A DNA stretch of 64,000 nucleotides from Sinotaia quadrata (GCA_028829895.1 CM054183.1:14619975-14683974), one strand, 5' to 3'. Counted from the first letter of the stretch, positions 25,216-38,029 are shown. Notes: generated by a model not told the origin, from the letters alone. Numbers and translations: made by a program.

Positions 25216-25499
25216 CACAATATGCTTTATTGGATTATGTGGGAGAACTATAATTTATTCACTGAAATCGACGTCTCTCCTATTCAACAAGAAAACTATT
25301 AATTAATTAGGACAATTCTAAGTTTTCTCAAGATGGCTTTCTGGAGAGAACCATTGGCTTTCCGTGTCATTTTAATTTCATCACCCTCACTCACACTGAC
25401 AGGTAAAACGGTTCACCAACTGTTATTTTTCACTTTTAGCTTGCTTTTTTAGGCTTGATTTAAAAAGTCTTCTTTAGTAAATAAATAGTATGTTTGAGT

Positions 25500-26000
25500 G
25501 TGCGTTTTGTGTGCATTTATTTCTGCAGGAGAGTGTGCAAGTATGTGAGCATATGTGTGTAACATTGGGTGCATTTGTGTGTTCATTTGTGCCTGCATTT
25601 ACATGTGCATATTTGTTCATTTGTGTTTGCACTTCTGTTTTCATTTGTGTGTGCATTTGTTTGTTTATGTGTGCTTGCAACAGCACGTGTATATCTGTAC
25701 TCCTTTGTGTGTGCATTTGTACTCAAATTTGTGTAAACAGTATGTTCATTTATATATTCATTTGTGTGTTTATTTGTAGGTTCATTTATGTATTCATTTG
25801 TGTGTTTATTTGTGGGTTGATTTGTGTATTCATTTGTGTGTTTATTTGTGGGTTCATTTGTGTGTTTATTTGTGGGTTCATATGTGTGTTTATTTGTGGG
25901 TTCATTTGTGTATTCATTTGTGTGTTTATTTGTGGGTTCATTAATGTGTATATTTGTGTGTTCTTTTGCTTGCTTATATGTGTGCATTTTGAGTCAATTA
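25500..26000. repeat. GT-rich minisatellite, unit about 24-36 bp
   Basis: Repeats of TTTATTTGTGGGTTCATTTG and TGTGTATTCATTTGTGTG, best at 25740-25950. Long open frames on both strands result from the repeat and are not genes. Confidence 0.85.
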
Positions 26001-26394
26001 ATGTGTTCATATGTGTTTCCAACTGTTGGTACCCTGTAAAATGGACAATATGAAATACACATTAATTGAGGCCTATCGCTCTGTTGACTTGTTCAGCCTC
26101 CAGAGGAATGGTCCTCATATAGGACGGACAAACAAATGGACAGACAAAAAGACAGACAGATGGAAAGACAGACAGGAAGATGGAAACAATGACAGACATG
26201 ATGTCTATGATTAAATGAATTTTACATGAAATGAAGGTGGTAAAAAATTACACAAGACAGATAAAAATTAATAAAAATAAAAACTATAATCAACTACTAA
26301 ATCCACATAGCACAGTTCCCGTAATGTCTATCAGAGAAAAGTTTAGCCTTCCTTAGTTAGTTATGTTTTCCCGGACAAAGTTCATATAGTTCCT

Positions 26395-26770
26395 TCTCAG
26401 TTCTCCAATATCAAAGATTTGCACAAAGTTCCCAATAGTAAAAGATTCACACAAAGTTCCCAATAGTAAAAGATTCACACAAAGTTCCCAATAGTAAAAG
26501 ATTCACACAAAGTTCCCAATAGTAAAAGATTAGCACAAATTCCCAATAGTAAAAGATTCACACAAAGTTCCCAATAGTAAAAGATTCACACAAAGTTCCC
26601 AATAGTAAAAGATTAGCACAAATTCCCAATAGTAAAAGATTAGCACAAATTCCCAATAGTAAAAGATTCACACAAAGTTCCCAATAGTAAAAGATTCACA
26701 CAAAGTTCCCAATAGTAAAAGATTCACACAAAGTTCCCAATAGTAAAAGATTCACACAAATTCCCAATAG
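26395..26770. repeat. Minisatellite, 28-bp unit
   Basis: About 14 copies of CACACAAAGTTCCCAATAGT followed by AAAAGATT, with a shorter AGCACAAATTCCC variant. Confidence 0.9.
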
Positions 26771-27109
26771 TTCACAATTGTTTATATATGATTAGAGACC
26801 TTATCACACTCTTGGCCAAATGTACTATTTTCAGTTAACTTAGTTACACTGGTGGAGTCTAGTGTTGTCACTGGCTGAGTCTATGTAGACTTCACCTTCT
26901 GAACAGAGATAATGCATTCTTATGAAATAACGGCTGACACACTTCAGCAAACTGATGCCAACAACAGAAGCAATGCTACCAAGATGCAAGTCTTTAAACA
27001 TATGGCAAGAACCTGCAGTTTATAAATACAGTACTCAGAGACAGCTAACATTAACTACATAGTGCTGTTTCAATAAAGGCTAGTCATTTTCTTTGAGCAC
27101 AATCTCACT

Positions 27110-27365
27110 ATGCTGAAATAAACATAAATTAATTATACATGTCAATTTATCCTGACTACATTGTACACAAAATTATTAATCACTAAATATTGTAAATGCA
27201 CCTCTATCTCCCTTCCGGCAAAACCAAGGATCTAAGTAATGTGTAGCAATAGCCTATGGATTTCCTTAAAATATCTCATACTCTCTTATTTTCAAACCAT
27301 TTGGTTTATCATTCAAAAAGACTTTCAGATTTACACTATGCCAAAATCTGGGCTTCCGTTATACA
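27110..27365 (+). repeat. Interspersed repeat C, copy 2
   Basis: Direct match to 17575-17825 outside any of the large duplications, so an independent dispersed copy. The right end runs into the 33/36-bp minisatellite. Confidence 0.7.
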
Positions 27366-27404
27366 TCTGGCATGTGTCATTGTCGTGGGAAAAACATATA
27401 TCAA

Positions 27405-27785
27405 TAAAAAGATAATTAACAATAATATTAACAATATCAACAAACAGATAATTAATAATAATATTAACAATATCAATAAACAGATATTTAACAATAATAT
27501 TAACAATATCAATAAACATATAATTAACAATAATATTAACAATATCAATAAACAGATAATTAATAATATTAACAATATCAATAAACAGATAAATAACAAT
27601 AATACTAACAATATCAATAAACAGATAATTAACAATATTAACAATATCAATAAACAGATAAATAACAATAATACTAACAATATCAATAAACAGATAATTA
27701 ACAATAATATTAACAATATCAATAAACAGATAATTAACAATAATATTAACAATATCAATAAACAGATAAACAACAATATCAAAAT
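27405..27785. repeat. Minisatellite, 33/36-bp units
   Basis: About eleven copies of AACAATATCAATAAACAGAT followed by AATTAACAATAATATT; one AAT triplet is present or absent. Lengths are multiples of three, so both strands read open, but the composition (Asn/Ile only) argues against a gene. Confidence 0.9.
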
Positions 27786-27889
27786 ATATGAAACACTCGT
27801 TGAACTCAAATGTCAAGTGATGAAAGTCTTAATAAATATTATAATAATAAATGAACACGCATCAACACCTAACAAACATCCTACCTGCC

Positions 27890-28312
27890 TACCTATCTAT
27901 CTATCTATCTATTAAAATACACCACTAATTAAATATTATTACTCACAGTTTGTATAGATTTAAGAAATTTGACAAACACACTAACTAACACACACTTGTC
28001 CCAAAGAATATGATGAATATGTCTACGAACGAAGGCAAAAATCTGCATATAAACATGCTTTCCTCAGGAAAATGAAACACAAAGATCCTTGGTGAAGACC
28101 GGAACAACAACAAAAAAAACTAAATGAATGATCTCCACAGGATGGAAATATACGAAAATAGGTTGAAGAACCTAAAATGGCCTTTCTCGTTGATAAACAT
28201 ACAAAGCATTTAATATTGATGAACGTTGAAACTGCAAACTGGTGATGACCAGATGATTAATGAAAGTGATGATGATGAATGACGTCTCCAAGCCAGGCCC
28301 TGACATGAGTGA
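27890..28312. other. No recognised feature
   Basis: A short TATC run at 27893-27912, then noncoding sequence up to the start of the direct duplication. Confidence 0.5.
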
Positions 28313-30400
28313 AATGGAGTGAAATTTGACTCTAGCCACTTAGGAATCTTCCGGAAGTTAGAATAAAGAACAAGTCCTACTCTCTATTTGTAAGAAGACA
28401 AGGAAATAAAGCCAATTCATACTTATGAAAAACAGCGGAAGAGGGGAAAACACAGGCCACGTGACTAATGTGACGTTGTAAATGAAGAGTATATCTTGGT
28501 TACGTTCTTACGTTATTGTGAATCTAAGACTGGATAAAAACACATTTGAGGCTTTGTACCACTCATTCATTTTGAATATCTGGGTTTTTTTTTAATAGCT
28601 TTGATTGCATATTTTCTATCATGATAGAGTTTGTAAAACATATCATTTTCCAAACAAGAAATTATTTAATTTAGTTTTATTCAGTGGCAACCTTATTTTC
28701 AACCAAAATATTTTCAAACAGATAGAGGTGTTAATGTAGGGACTCACTTTAAGCTGTCGTTTTATGGACGATAACACCAGACGAAAACCAGAATTAACAT
28801 TAGAGAACGTGGAGAAAAAAATTAAATAGTGCAAAAAAATTTTTTAGATTGTGTTTCCTGACTTCAAAGTCAACAGTTTGGGCCATTCACTACTCCACGA
28901 ACTACGAACTATTTGGTCTCAAGGGATATCAAAGGGATGACGTTTTAGCTAAGGGGAGAATAACAGCTGATTTAATCAATCTCACTCCACATTTCGTCAA
29001 ACTCGAAAGCTTGCCTCCACTCGCCATTTCTCTGCATAAATCTGATTGTTTTATTTGAAAGTTAAATATGTAAAATTACTTCTCCCGAAAGAATTTCAAG
29101 CGAGATTCTGCACACTAGATTTATCGCCATCTGTGACAGAACAGATTTCATTTGTCTGTCACTTGAGGAAGGTTCCCAGGACTAAAACACGGTCGTAACT
29201 TTAAAGATAATCATGATGGAATAATTCAAGCATAATATCAAACAGCATTTCTGGAGACTGAAATAAATAATTGTTTTCAAAGTTTATTTTAAAAAGTGTG
29301 AAAAAAATATTAAAACGAACTCTTAGGTCAAACCAGGGAATAAAATGAATCGATAACATGCCAGCAAAACTAAATGTAAATAATTTTTGAAGGAGAAAAA
29401 TATATTTTCTCAACTATTCAACTGTGTACTATGTGATTACTTTTATTTTAAATTCAAAGGATTTCGAGAAGAAGTTACCAGAACAATTAAAAAATTTAGT
29501 CAGAGTTATACTTAGGTCAATCAAAATGACGGCGAGAATTATGACGTACATGCCACAATTTTCTTATTACTGCGGATAGTTGGTGTGTTTGCAAATGTGT
29601 CTGATCGATCTCATATATACACCGTGTGATATTCTTACGTTCGTACGCATGCTTAAATAAGTTACACTTACAGATTGCAGAAATATTATTTATTTTATTT
29701 TGCAATGACCACAAAATAATTATTTTAATTTGAAGACAGGATTTACGAAATTTGTAGGTGATCATTTCCACTCAGATGTGAAATCGCTAACAAAAATTTA
29801 TATTCTATATATATTTTTTCTTTCTCTCTCTCTGATTCGTATTGTATCTGACTCGTTCTCTTTGCTGTTAGGTTTGTTCAGTTTTTTTCTCACTCATCCT
29901 CAATCTCTCTCACTCTCTCACTCTGTCCTTTTACGTAATCATAGCCATTCACGAAAAATATTCCTGCAAATTATGTGACAAAATGACAAATTGTCAGGAG
30001 AGATAATTAAGGAAACTAGAAATATATTAAATTTGAAGAAAAATTTGTACACAATATTTCTATAGACTTTAGGAAAATATTTTACAATAGTGCTTCGGAT
30101 TTATTTTAAACTCATAAAATATTTTTTCTATTTGTTATTAGAAATATACAAAAAAAAGTAATTTTTAATTTCTCTTTAATAACATTTTATAATTTAATGT
30201 AATAGAAAATGAAAGAAAATATAAAAAAGTTTATTATTAAATACATTAGTATTTTAAAAGAAAGTTCTTAGTTTAATAAAAAAATATCTAATGTTGATAA
30301 TTTGACCATGTACATTATAAAATGTGAGATCTGCGTCGCAAATTCAAACCCTCATGTCCAACGATTCTGCTCTTTTATAATTTGATGGAAAACAGCGTCT

Positions 30401-30640
30401 GTTCCGTCAAAAGTACGCTTTATGGACTGGACGAAGTGATTGTAGTTTGTTTGAAAATCGCCAACGTTCCGTCAGAATCACGCTTCATGGCCTGGACGTA
30501 GTGATTATAATTTGTTTGAAAATAGCGAATGTTCTCTCAAAATTCGCTTTATGGACTGGACGAAGTGATTGTAGTTTGTTTTAAAATATTTAATGTTAAG
30601 TCAGAATTACGCTTCTTGGATTGGACGCAGTGATTGTAAG
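30401..30640 (+). repeat. Promoter-proximal tandem repeat of GPCR-2, four copies of about 65 bp
   Basis: Units begin at 30401, 30466, 30531 and 30595 and share a core of the type ATGGACTGGACGAAGTGATT. They end about 80 bp before the ATG. GPCR-4 has two copies at the matching place; GPCR-1 (near 21640) and GPCR-3 (near 43720) have one. The last unit always ends in TTGTAAGTG, which resembles a splice donor and could mark a 5' UTR intron. Confidence 0.8.
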
Positions 30641-30718
30641 TGAAAACTGTAACAATTAGTAATAGTGACGATTTATCTTCACACGAAAACAAAATTAGTC
30701 TTGTCTTAACAAAGTTCC

Positions 30719-31936
30719 ATGGAGTCCAGTCGCATCTTTCCTATAACCACAGACATCAGTATTACTGGTTCTATTGCCAGTTCCACCTTGGCCTCCGTTG
30801 TGAGAGACAACACCAGCTTTCTGTCAACAGCACAACTAACTGGATGTTTCGTAATGAATGTTACAGGATTAATGTCAGGGGATAATTCGGAGGACCCGAT
30901 TAGTTTTGAACTTGGACGTTTGATTGTTGATGTCATTTTAGGTGTCATATTACCAGTTATGTTTCTGATTAACGCACCGACCAACATCATCAACATGGCG
31001 GTGTTTTACAAACAAGGTCTCAAAGAAAGGATCAACCTGTGCATGTTTTGGCGATCGTTAGCAGACTTCGTGTTCGTATTCCATTACTACTGTTTTTATG
31101 CTGACCGTCTGTATTCTGCCGTTATGAACAGACCACGGTTTGGAGTCATTGTGCTTTTTTTTTATAAAACAAAACTCAATATTTTAACCGGGTTTCAACG
31201 GACGTCAGCAGTTATTACCACAATCATTGCATGTGAAAGATGTTTCTGTGTCGTCAGTCCTTTACTATCGCGAAATTACGTCAAGACGAAAACTATGGTT
31301 GTCATCCTTTTTTCTTTGTCAGTAGTCATGCTGGGTGCTGCGTATTTAGTGAACATGAGGGTAAATCTTATCTGCGTTATTGACCCATTAACCAATTTTA
31401 TAGGCGTGACTGGAATTCCCAGTAAAGAATATTTGGCAAACCAAAAACTTATTGATAATTTACTAGGAGTTGTTTTGGGCTTAGTCCTACCCTTGTCCTG
31501 TACCACGCTTGTCGTGATAAGCACGATCGTCACTGTAATCAGTTTACGGAAGATGACCGCATGGAGATCGCGCTCGTTGTCTTCGGCTTCCTCAACGATG
31601 TCGGCACGAGATGTGTCTCTCACTCGGACACTCATTTTTATTTCGATATTTTTTATCGTCTGCCGAACTCCGGAATGTTTTCTATACATTTGTAATTTCA
31701 TATTCGTTGATTTACATGTCGGTGGACGCTTGAGCAACACGTACACACTAATGGTAAATTTTGTTTTGTTATTTTTGTATTTCAATTCAACTTTCAACTT
31801 TTTTATTTATTATAGAACCAGTTCCAGATTTAGAGAAGTTGCTAGAGAACTACGATGTACATGTTTCAGTAAGAAAACGAAAGAACAATTAAGGGGCAAT
31901 TTATCAACCGATCGTACACGTATGAGTTCTATTTGA
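30719..31936 (+). CDS. GPCR-2: rhodopsin-like seven-transmembrane receptor, putative chemosensory
   Basis: A single exon of 405 residues, colinear with GPCR-1 up to about residue 390. The start is supported by an in-frame TAA four codons upstream and an ATGG context. It keeps sequons N31 and N47, but N226 is followed by Phe-Ile, so the extracellular loop 2 sequon is absent. ERC (173-175), CRTP (315-318) and NSTFNFFIYY are present. Residue 161 in TM3 is Arg where the three paralogues have Trp, a non-conservative change inside the membrane. TM2 end (FHYYCFYADRL) and TM6-TM7 (ECFLYICNFIFVDLHVGG) match GPCR-4, while the TM4-end to loop-3 part matches GPCR-3. The tail contains Cys380 and Cys382 followed by a basic, Ser-rich end. 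Upstream lie four copies of a 65-bp repeat. The AATAAA found after GPCR-1 reads AATAAC here. Probably functional, given 405 open codons, but the Arg161 change deserves attention. Confidence 0.9.
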   Translation: MESSRIFPITTDISITGSIASSTLASVVRDNTSFLSTAQLTGCFVMNVTGLMSGDNSEDPISFELGRLIVDVILGVILPVMFLINAPTNIINMAVFYKQGLKERINLCMFWRSLADFVFVFHYYCFYADRLYSAVMNRPRFGVIVLFFYKTKLNILTGFQRTSAVITTIIACERCFCVVSPLLSRNYVKTKTMVVILFSLSVVMLGAAYLVNMRVNLICVIDPLTNFIGVTGIPSKEYLANQKLIDNLLGVVLGLVLPLSCTTLVVISTIVTVISLRKMTAWRSRSLSSASSTMSARDVSLTRTLIFISIFFIVCRTPECFLYICNFIFVDLHVGGRLSNTYTLMVNFVLLFLYFNSTFNFFIYYRTSSRFREVARELRCTCFSKKTKEQLRGNLSTDRTRMSSI

Positions 31937-32247
31937 TGAATTGCTAGTTATCATTCTACTTAACTAATATGAGTTTTCTTTTTTAAATTGTATTTTCATA
32001 ATTTACGCCTGATTAGCTTCAACATTTTTTTGCTTAATAACAAAATTCACAATATATATATATATATATTATGCATATGATTTACCTATATGTATGAAAT
32101 ATAATAATTCTAAAGTTTTATTGCAATTGCATCATTTAATTTTATCTAAATGAAAGGTATTGTCGCTAAGAGAGATAAATCAAGATGAACATTATATTGA
32201 AATGTAGCCGGTCATTAAGAACATTATTGCTAATAATTTCTTGTGAT

Positions 32248-32680
32248 ACATTTTGGAGTACGTTAAATTATACAGAACTCTAATAGATCTCTATCAACTA
32301 TAAAATGTACATTTTGGAGTACGTTATATTATACAGAACTCTAATAGATCTCTATCAACTATAAAATGTACATTTTGGAGTACGTTATATTATACAGAAC
32401 TCTAATAGATCTCTATCAACTATAAAATGTACATTTTGGAGTATGTTATATTATACAGAACTCTAATAGATCTCTATCAACTATAAAATGTACATTTTGG
32501 AGTACGTTATATTATACAGAACTCTAATAGATCTCTATCAACTATAAAATGTACATTTTGGAGTACGTTATATTATACAGAACTCTAATAGATCTCTATC
32601 AACTATAAAATGTACATTTTGGAGTACGTTATATTATACAGAACTCTAATAGATCTCTATCAACTATAAAATGTACATTT
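32248..32680. repeat. Tandem repeat, 61-bp unit, seven copies (after GPCR-2)
   Basis: Near-identical units of CATTTTGGAGTACGTTATAT followed by ACAGAACTCTAATAGATC. After GPCR-4 the array has three copies. Confidence 0.9.
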
Positions 32681-33068
32681 CTAACATAATCCTTTGTACC
32701 CTAATATATTTTTGTCCATCTCTGTTTCCCATTGGCTGGTATCGTTCTCGTAAATCATAACCATTGGATAATAAAAACTACCACTGGTTTGATGTGTGCT
32801 TCAGCAATTTCTAACATATTCTTGACTCAGGTTGTTTACTTCCAACTCTGACACTTTAAAAATATCTTCATAAAGAGTACCTAAAGGTCAGTTTACTTTG
32901 ACAATTTAACAATATATAAAACATATAATTTAATAAATTGGAGCGGCAAATTTACTATGCCACACTATCTAGCTATCTAACTATCTGTATCCTATCTATC
33001 TATCCATCTCTCTCTCTCTCTCTCTCTCTACCTACTTACCTACCTATCTACCTACCTATCTATCTATC

Positions 33069-34480
33069 TGTGATGGCAATGCCACTTAGGTAATACAAAT
33101 TATTATTATTTATTAATCTTTCTTAACTAACTACAATCTACATTTATTTTATTAATGATCCTCCAACAGAAATCACGTCTCTCTCACTTGGCGGATATAC
33201 TGGCGCTGTCAATGTTTTCTCTCTTTCACAACATAAAAGATAAATATTCACGCTCACATTATCTTTCCACTGGTGCAAAACTTCTTACAAAAGGAGAAGA
33301 CAAATCAATCTTTAATCTATATTTAGCGAGCATCTACGCACTTCTTTTCTAAAACAATATTTATCAATATATATAAGACGTTCAATATATTTAACAATAA
33401 TATATTAAATTAATGCTACATAAGACAAATACACGGAACTAGATTACTTGACATTAATATTCCCATTTTCAGATAATTTTATAATTTTATCTGACTATCA
33501 CAAATACAAATTCAGCTTGTCAATACAAATCACAGGATAGTTGTAATAGAGAAAAGAATTGTTGTTAATAGAGATAGGTGATTATAGTCGTTTCACATAT
33601 CCTGGATTAAGCATTGCTTCAACATTCATTCACTTGCTTTTGCAACAATGTCACAATGTTTGTGTCAACAGGGGTCTCCCTCCACACATGTGGAAAACAC
33701 TGACACAAAACTTTTCTCTTGAAACCAAATTGAGTGCCCTTTTCTCCATGTCAATTCCTTCAAGTACAACATGATTACAGTAATTTTTATAACTTCACTG
33801 TACTAGAATTTCCCTGATGTACTCAGCATAATTTGCCATGATACATCAAAAGTGTATAACATACTTCCTTACACACACCACAAAAGATGTTCCCCACATC
33901 TTCCCGGTTGTTCAGATTTATATTCAGTGAACCTAAAGATTCAATAAACACGTGAAAATAGGAATGTGGAAAGGCTACTTGCTCACTGCAACATATAATT
34001 AAGGTGCAAAGCTAAAATTCTAGTTTATCAATTTATAGATCCATTCTATCCTACATTCCAATCTCAACTTACAGTTTCCTGCAATGGTATTCATTACATG
34101 AACTATTTCTATGTCCAATCTCTCTCAGTCACTTTAACTCACCATCTAGCTAATGGCCTCCTTTCAAAACTAGATTTCCCCTTGCCATTCCAAATTGAAA
34201 GTGATCAGAGAATAGAATTGTATATTGCTAGTAAGCATTTTTAATATCAGCTGATTGCCTGGTCTCATTCTCATAAATCATAACCATTGGATAAAAAAAA
34301 CTACATTTTACTTTGCATTACATCAGCAAATCTAGACTATTTCTGCCTCGAGCATTTACTTCAAACTCAGATACTTCCATAATAATGACATAATGAGTGC
34401 CCAAAAGGTTGCGTTATTCTGACAATTAACATTTGATATAACAAGTACATTTAAAATAGTGAGAGGCAAATTCACTCCAC
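33069..34480 (+). repeat. Interspersed repeat A, copy 3
   Basis: Runs from GGCAATGCCACTTAGG to GAGGCAAATTCACTCCAC. Its terminal module of about 200 bp is also present separately just upstream (32740-32960), with a simple repeat between the two. Confidence 0.7.
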
Positions 34481-34721
34481 ACAAATCCCCCTTCATTTGA
34501 GACGTTAACCATCCTGTAATCATCTACTCTTTTAGGAGTAAATTTCAAACAATACTGGTCAGGATATCACAATAATATAAAATGACTGATAATTCAGAAG
34601 ACCAAAATTTTATATCGGTTTTAAGATATATTCAAAAATTTGTATTAGACCAAAAACCATTGTCAATTTCAAGACATTACGCAGATATTATTCATAGGTC
34701 CAAACAATCTATGTTGGCTTT

Positions 34722-34725
<4 letters not shown>

Positions 34726-34778
<53 letters not shown>
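34726..34778. repeat. AC microsatellite
   Basis: About 26 AC units; the duplicate at 62103-62191 has about 44. Confidence 0.95.
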
Positions 34779-34780
<2 letters not shown>

Positions 34781-35201
34781 AATTGAACATGATTAGAAAT
34801 GAATATAATATAATATTCATGTCTCAATAATCACCGAGCATTAAAATAACAAACATCCTTTTATTTTCTCTCATTATAAGTTGGAGCATGACTTTTATGT
34901 CTCCACACTTATAGAGATATATGAACAATTTATCAGGAGAAATCACAAGATTTTCCTTGTATAAGTTAGGGACATGACCCATTATGTCTCTACACTTAAG
35001 GAATGCAAACACACACCACATGCAAATGCCATTACCATAATTTATTTTCACCTTGCGATAAGAAACTACAACATACACAATCATGTTAACATCATATAAA
35101 TGAAATCTGGGGAAAAGTTATTCCTTTTTCTCTACTAGGATATAGATACAAAATATTTATAGAATTTCCACAGCAATTACTGAGACTTTTGTGATGGATC
35201 C

Positions 35202-36345
35202 TTACACTTCCATTTCTACTGCTCTGGACAAATAGTCATCCATAACATTGTTAGTGCCTTTAATGACTTCCACGGATATCTATACTGTTGTAGTAGTAAT
35301 GACCACCTGGCCAAATGCCCGCTTGCCTTAGTTGGGTAGCTAAGTAGGCGAGAGTGTGATCTGTCTGAATGACAAAATGTTTACCATATAGGTAGGTTTG
35401 GAATTTCTCGTCTACCCAGAAAATTCTGAGATGATCTTTCACAGAAGTCGAATAATTCTGTTCAGAAAAATTTATCGCACGACTGGCATAGGTCAATGGA
35501 TAAAGACTATCCGTTTTTGTAAAATCAGTATGGCACCTAATCCTACATTACTAGTATCTGTTTTGTGTATAAATAATTCATTGAAATCAGGCAAATGGAC
35601 GATAAAAGCTCATGAGTGGCAGACTTTCAACATAGCAAAGCTGGCTTCACACTCTGCTCCAAATCCCTACCTCAAGTTTGAAATTCCTCATCAAATCAAT
35701 GATTGGTTAGGTAATAGCACTGAACTTGGGAATTCATTTTCTACTGTAACTGGCCATCCACAAAGAGGACTTAACATTTGTCTTGGAGATTGGTCTATCA
35801 ATCTCTTCAAGATTCCTAAGTTTCCTAAATGCCTCTGGCCACTGGAGATCTTGTATTCATATGTCCCAAACATTGGAATTTAAAATGTCCAAAGAAACAT
35901 TTGGTTGGGGAAGCAATGTGGTCACATTGCTTCAAATGCTGGAATAATTTCCGTTACTTTAGGTGGGTTCTCCCAGAGTCTGAGTAGTCACCAAAATGTC
36001 ATCCATGAAGTTAGAGACTGATTCGTCTTTCACGGGTTTGATGAGCAATCTCATCATCTTTGTGTGTAAACAGCTGGTGCTGTGAGTATTTCAAATGGCA
36101 TTACCCGCCATTGATATTGTCCACCAGGTATTGAATGCCTCACGCACTGGAATTTTCCAAACAACGTTCATAAAATCTTAAATTTTAAAGATTTTAAAGT
36201 TTAGAAAAATATTTTGCTCCACTGAGCAGAGCAAATATGTGCTCTGTTTCAGACATCAGCTGAAAAAAACATTCAACTTATTCAGCTGTCTATAGTCCAC
36301 ACAAAATATATGTGTGCCATCCTTTTTTTTAACTAGGACAACTGG
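35202..36345 (-). pseudogene. Decayed Ty3/gypsy-type retrotransposon pol (reverse transcriptase and RNase H), copy 1
   Basis: Read on the minus strand in several frames, this region shows the polymerase order of a Ty3/gypsy element. PVVLVKKKDGT and VDYRQLNK lie near 36345-36280, LSGAKYFSKL near 36220 and the catalytic FMDDILVTT at about 35985-36012. A connection stretch (HLGNLGILKRLI) sits near 35820, then RNase H with TYASRAINFSEQNYST, YLYGKHFVIQTDH and a final NNVMDDYLSRA. Frameshifts and stop codons separate these blocks, and a typical gypsy pol would continue into integrase, which is not seen. No long terminal repeats were recognised. The plus-strand reading at 35398-35883 is the antisense shadow. 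It is a dead fragment, duplicated with the surrounding block. Confidence 0.85.
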
Positions 36346-37089
36346 ACAATTATACAGTGGACTATGTTATATGCACCAGCAAAAGAATGTCCACAGATGA
36401 CAAATCATTTAGAATTCTTAAGAAAAGGTTTAAAGGAAAAAACTGAAAGGTTACAAAGAGAGAGTAAAGAAACACCAAGACAGAAGGAACAAGAGAAAGA
36501 CCGTTACATGGCATAACATAGGCAACAGAGTTAAATTCTCTCTCCATGAAACATCAGATGAGATTATGAGAGGAACACCAAGTGTAGTTTTGCAGAGGTA
36601 TTGTGTGAAGAAGCGGATTATTCTCGGACCAGAGAACAGGTAGAGAATGTATCACATTCACTCGATGAAGTACGTTGACAGTGCCAGAATGTCGTTGAAG
36701 CCTTCGTCTACCAGAGGCCAGAAAAAAATAGCGACAATTGTCACTTTGGTGAGATCCAAGACTTCAAGACCCAGCATATACATGGGAGGTCTAGAACAAT
36801 GATTCCAATAATCGTTGTTGCGAGTGACACTATGACTTTGCGTTCCCTCCCCTCAGACATTTATAATCAGTGAGTAAAAACATAGAGGTAAAGTGCTTTA
36901 GAACATTTGCAGTAGGATTTAAGAAAAGGTATATTTATCCTTATTGGAACAAACATTACTGTTATATGTAAAATAAACTAAAGTATGATGGTAAATCCAC
37001 ACTTTGTGTGAATTGTTTCATGTTGGCGGTACAATTTACTACATAGAAATTTTATATTTAGTCTTATTTTTCACTTTCATGATTTTCAT
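36346..37089. other. Sequence upstream of the pol remnant, unrecognised
   Basis: Shared with the second duplicate up to 36584 and probably still within or next to the retroelement, but no protease, gag or terminal repeat could be seen. Confidence 0.4.
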
Positions 37090-37420
37090 TATTTTTATCT
37101 CTCCCTTCCCTAGAGTGTATGTCATTCAAAAGGTGTCTAATTGATTTAACCACTGTATGAGAGAGATGCCATGTCCCATGCCATTAATACCTAAATCATA
37201 CTTTCTGAAAAATCACGTTATTCACATGTTTTGATAGGAGCGAAAGAGTTCGTGTTTGTATTGTTTTGTTATGTTCGTCTGTTCGTCCAAGTATTAGTAA
37301 TATTCATATTTGCACACTAGGAGACACAGCCAATAACATTTTCCTTTGCAGGACAGAATAAATTCCGGCACCTCCCAACCATCAATGTCGTATCTGTCTT
37401 GTGTTTTTTTTGTAACATCT
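37090..37420 (+). repeat. Interspersed repeat D, copy 2
   Basis: Diverged match of 18090-18420 with the same marker order, for example GTTCGTCTGTTCGTCCA and ACACAGCCAATAACATT. Confidence 0.55.
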
Positions 37421-37628
37421 GAGAAACCGATATATTACTAGCATATGTCACGTGATCCTCACCCCTTGCAAAAGAGAGATATTGGAGCAGCTAAAAGAGA
37501 GACTAACCTGACATTTACTACTTCGAGGGATACAGCTTAGGGAGTGTTTTGCATGTACAATACAGTGAAAAAACTCCCAAAGCTGAAGCTGAATCCCTCG
37601 ATATATATATTTACACAACAGCATATAT

Positions 37629-37630
<2 letters not shown>

Positions 37631-37703
<73 letters not shown>

Positions 37704-37770
37704 CACACACATACACACACACATATATACACACACATACACACACATACACACACATACACACACACAC
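37631..37770. repeat. AC and ACAT microsatellite
   Basis: Pure AC for about 30 units, then AC runs interrupted by ATAT. Open frames on both strands here are repeat artefacts. Confidence 0.95.
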
Positions 37771-38029
37771 TCACACATATATATGCCTGTATGTATATGT
37801 TTCTATATATATATGTACACATATTTAGAAACATATACATACAGGCACACACACATACACACAAATATATATCCATATACACAACAGCATATATATATAT
37901 ACTAACAAATACAAACAGACACACACAAAGACATACACATACACACGCACACACAATCACACACAAGGAATCGGAAGGAAAATGAAAAAAAATGGCAACA
38001 GAAAAACAATAATTACTACTTAGAGGGAT

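Larger units (their letters stand above)
28313..36584 (+). repeat. Direct segmental duplication, first copy (GPCR-2, repeat A, gypsy pol)
   Basis: Matches 53443-64000 in the same orientation with an offset of about 27.4 kb (27435 at the receptor, 27378 at 34.6 kb, 27416 in the pol remnant). Relative to the second copy it lacks about 2.4 kb near 28535. The match continues to the last base of the window. Confidence 0.85.

Noticed and set aside
25490..26053. Open frames of 187 (+) and 134 (-) codons
   Set aside because: Both arise from a GT-rich minisatellite with units in multiples of three; composition is almost only Cys, Ile, Phe, Val or Asn, Thr, His.
27256..27915. Open frame of 219 codons and long minus frames
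   Set aside because: Driven by 33/36-bp AT-rich repeat; Asn-Ile-Lys-Gln monotony and no unique domain.
35398..35883. Plus-strand frame of 161 codons (and 62946-63299)
   Set aside because: Antisense to the gypsy reverse transcriptase and RNase H remnant, whose motifs are on the minus strand.
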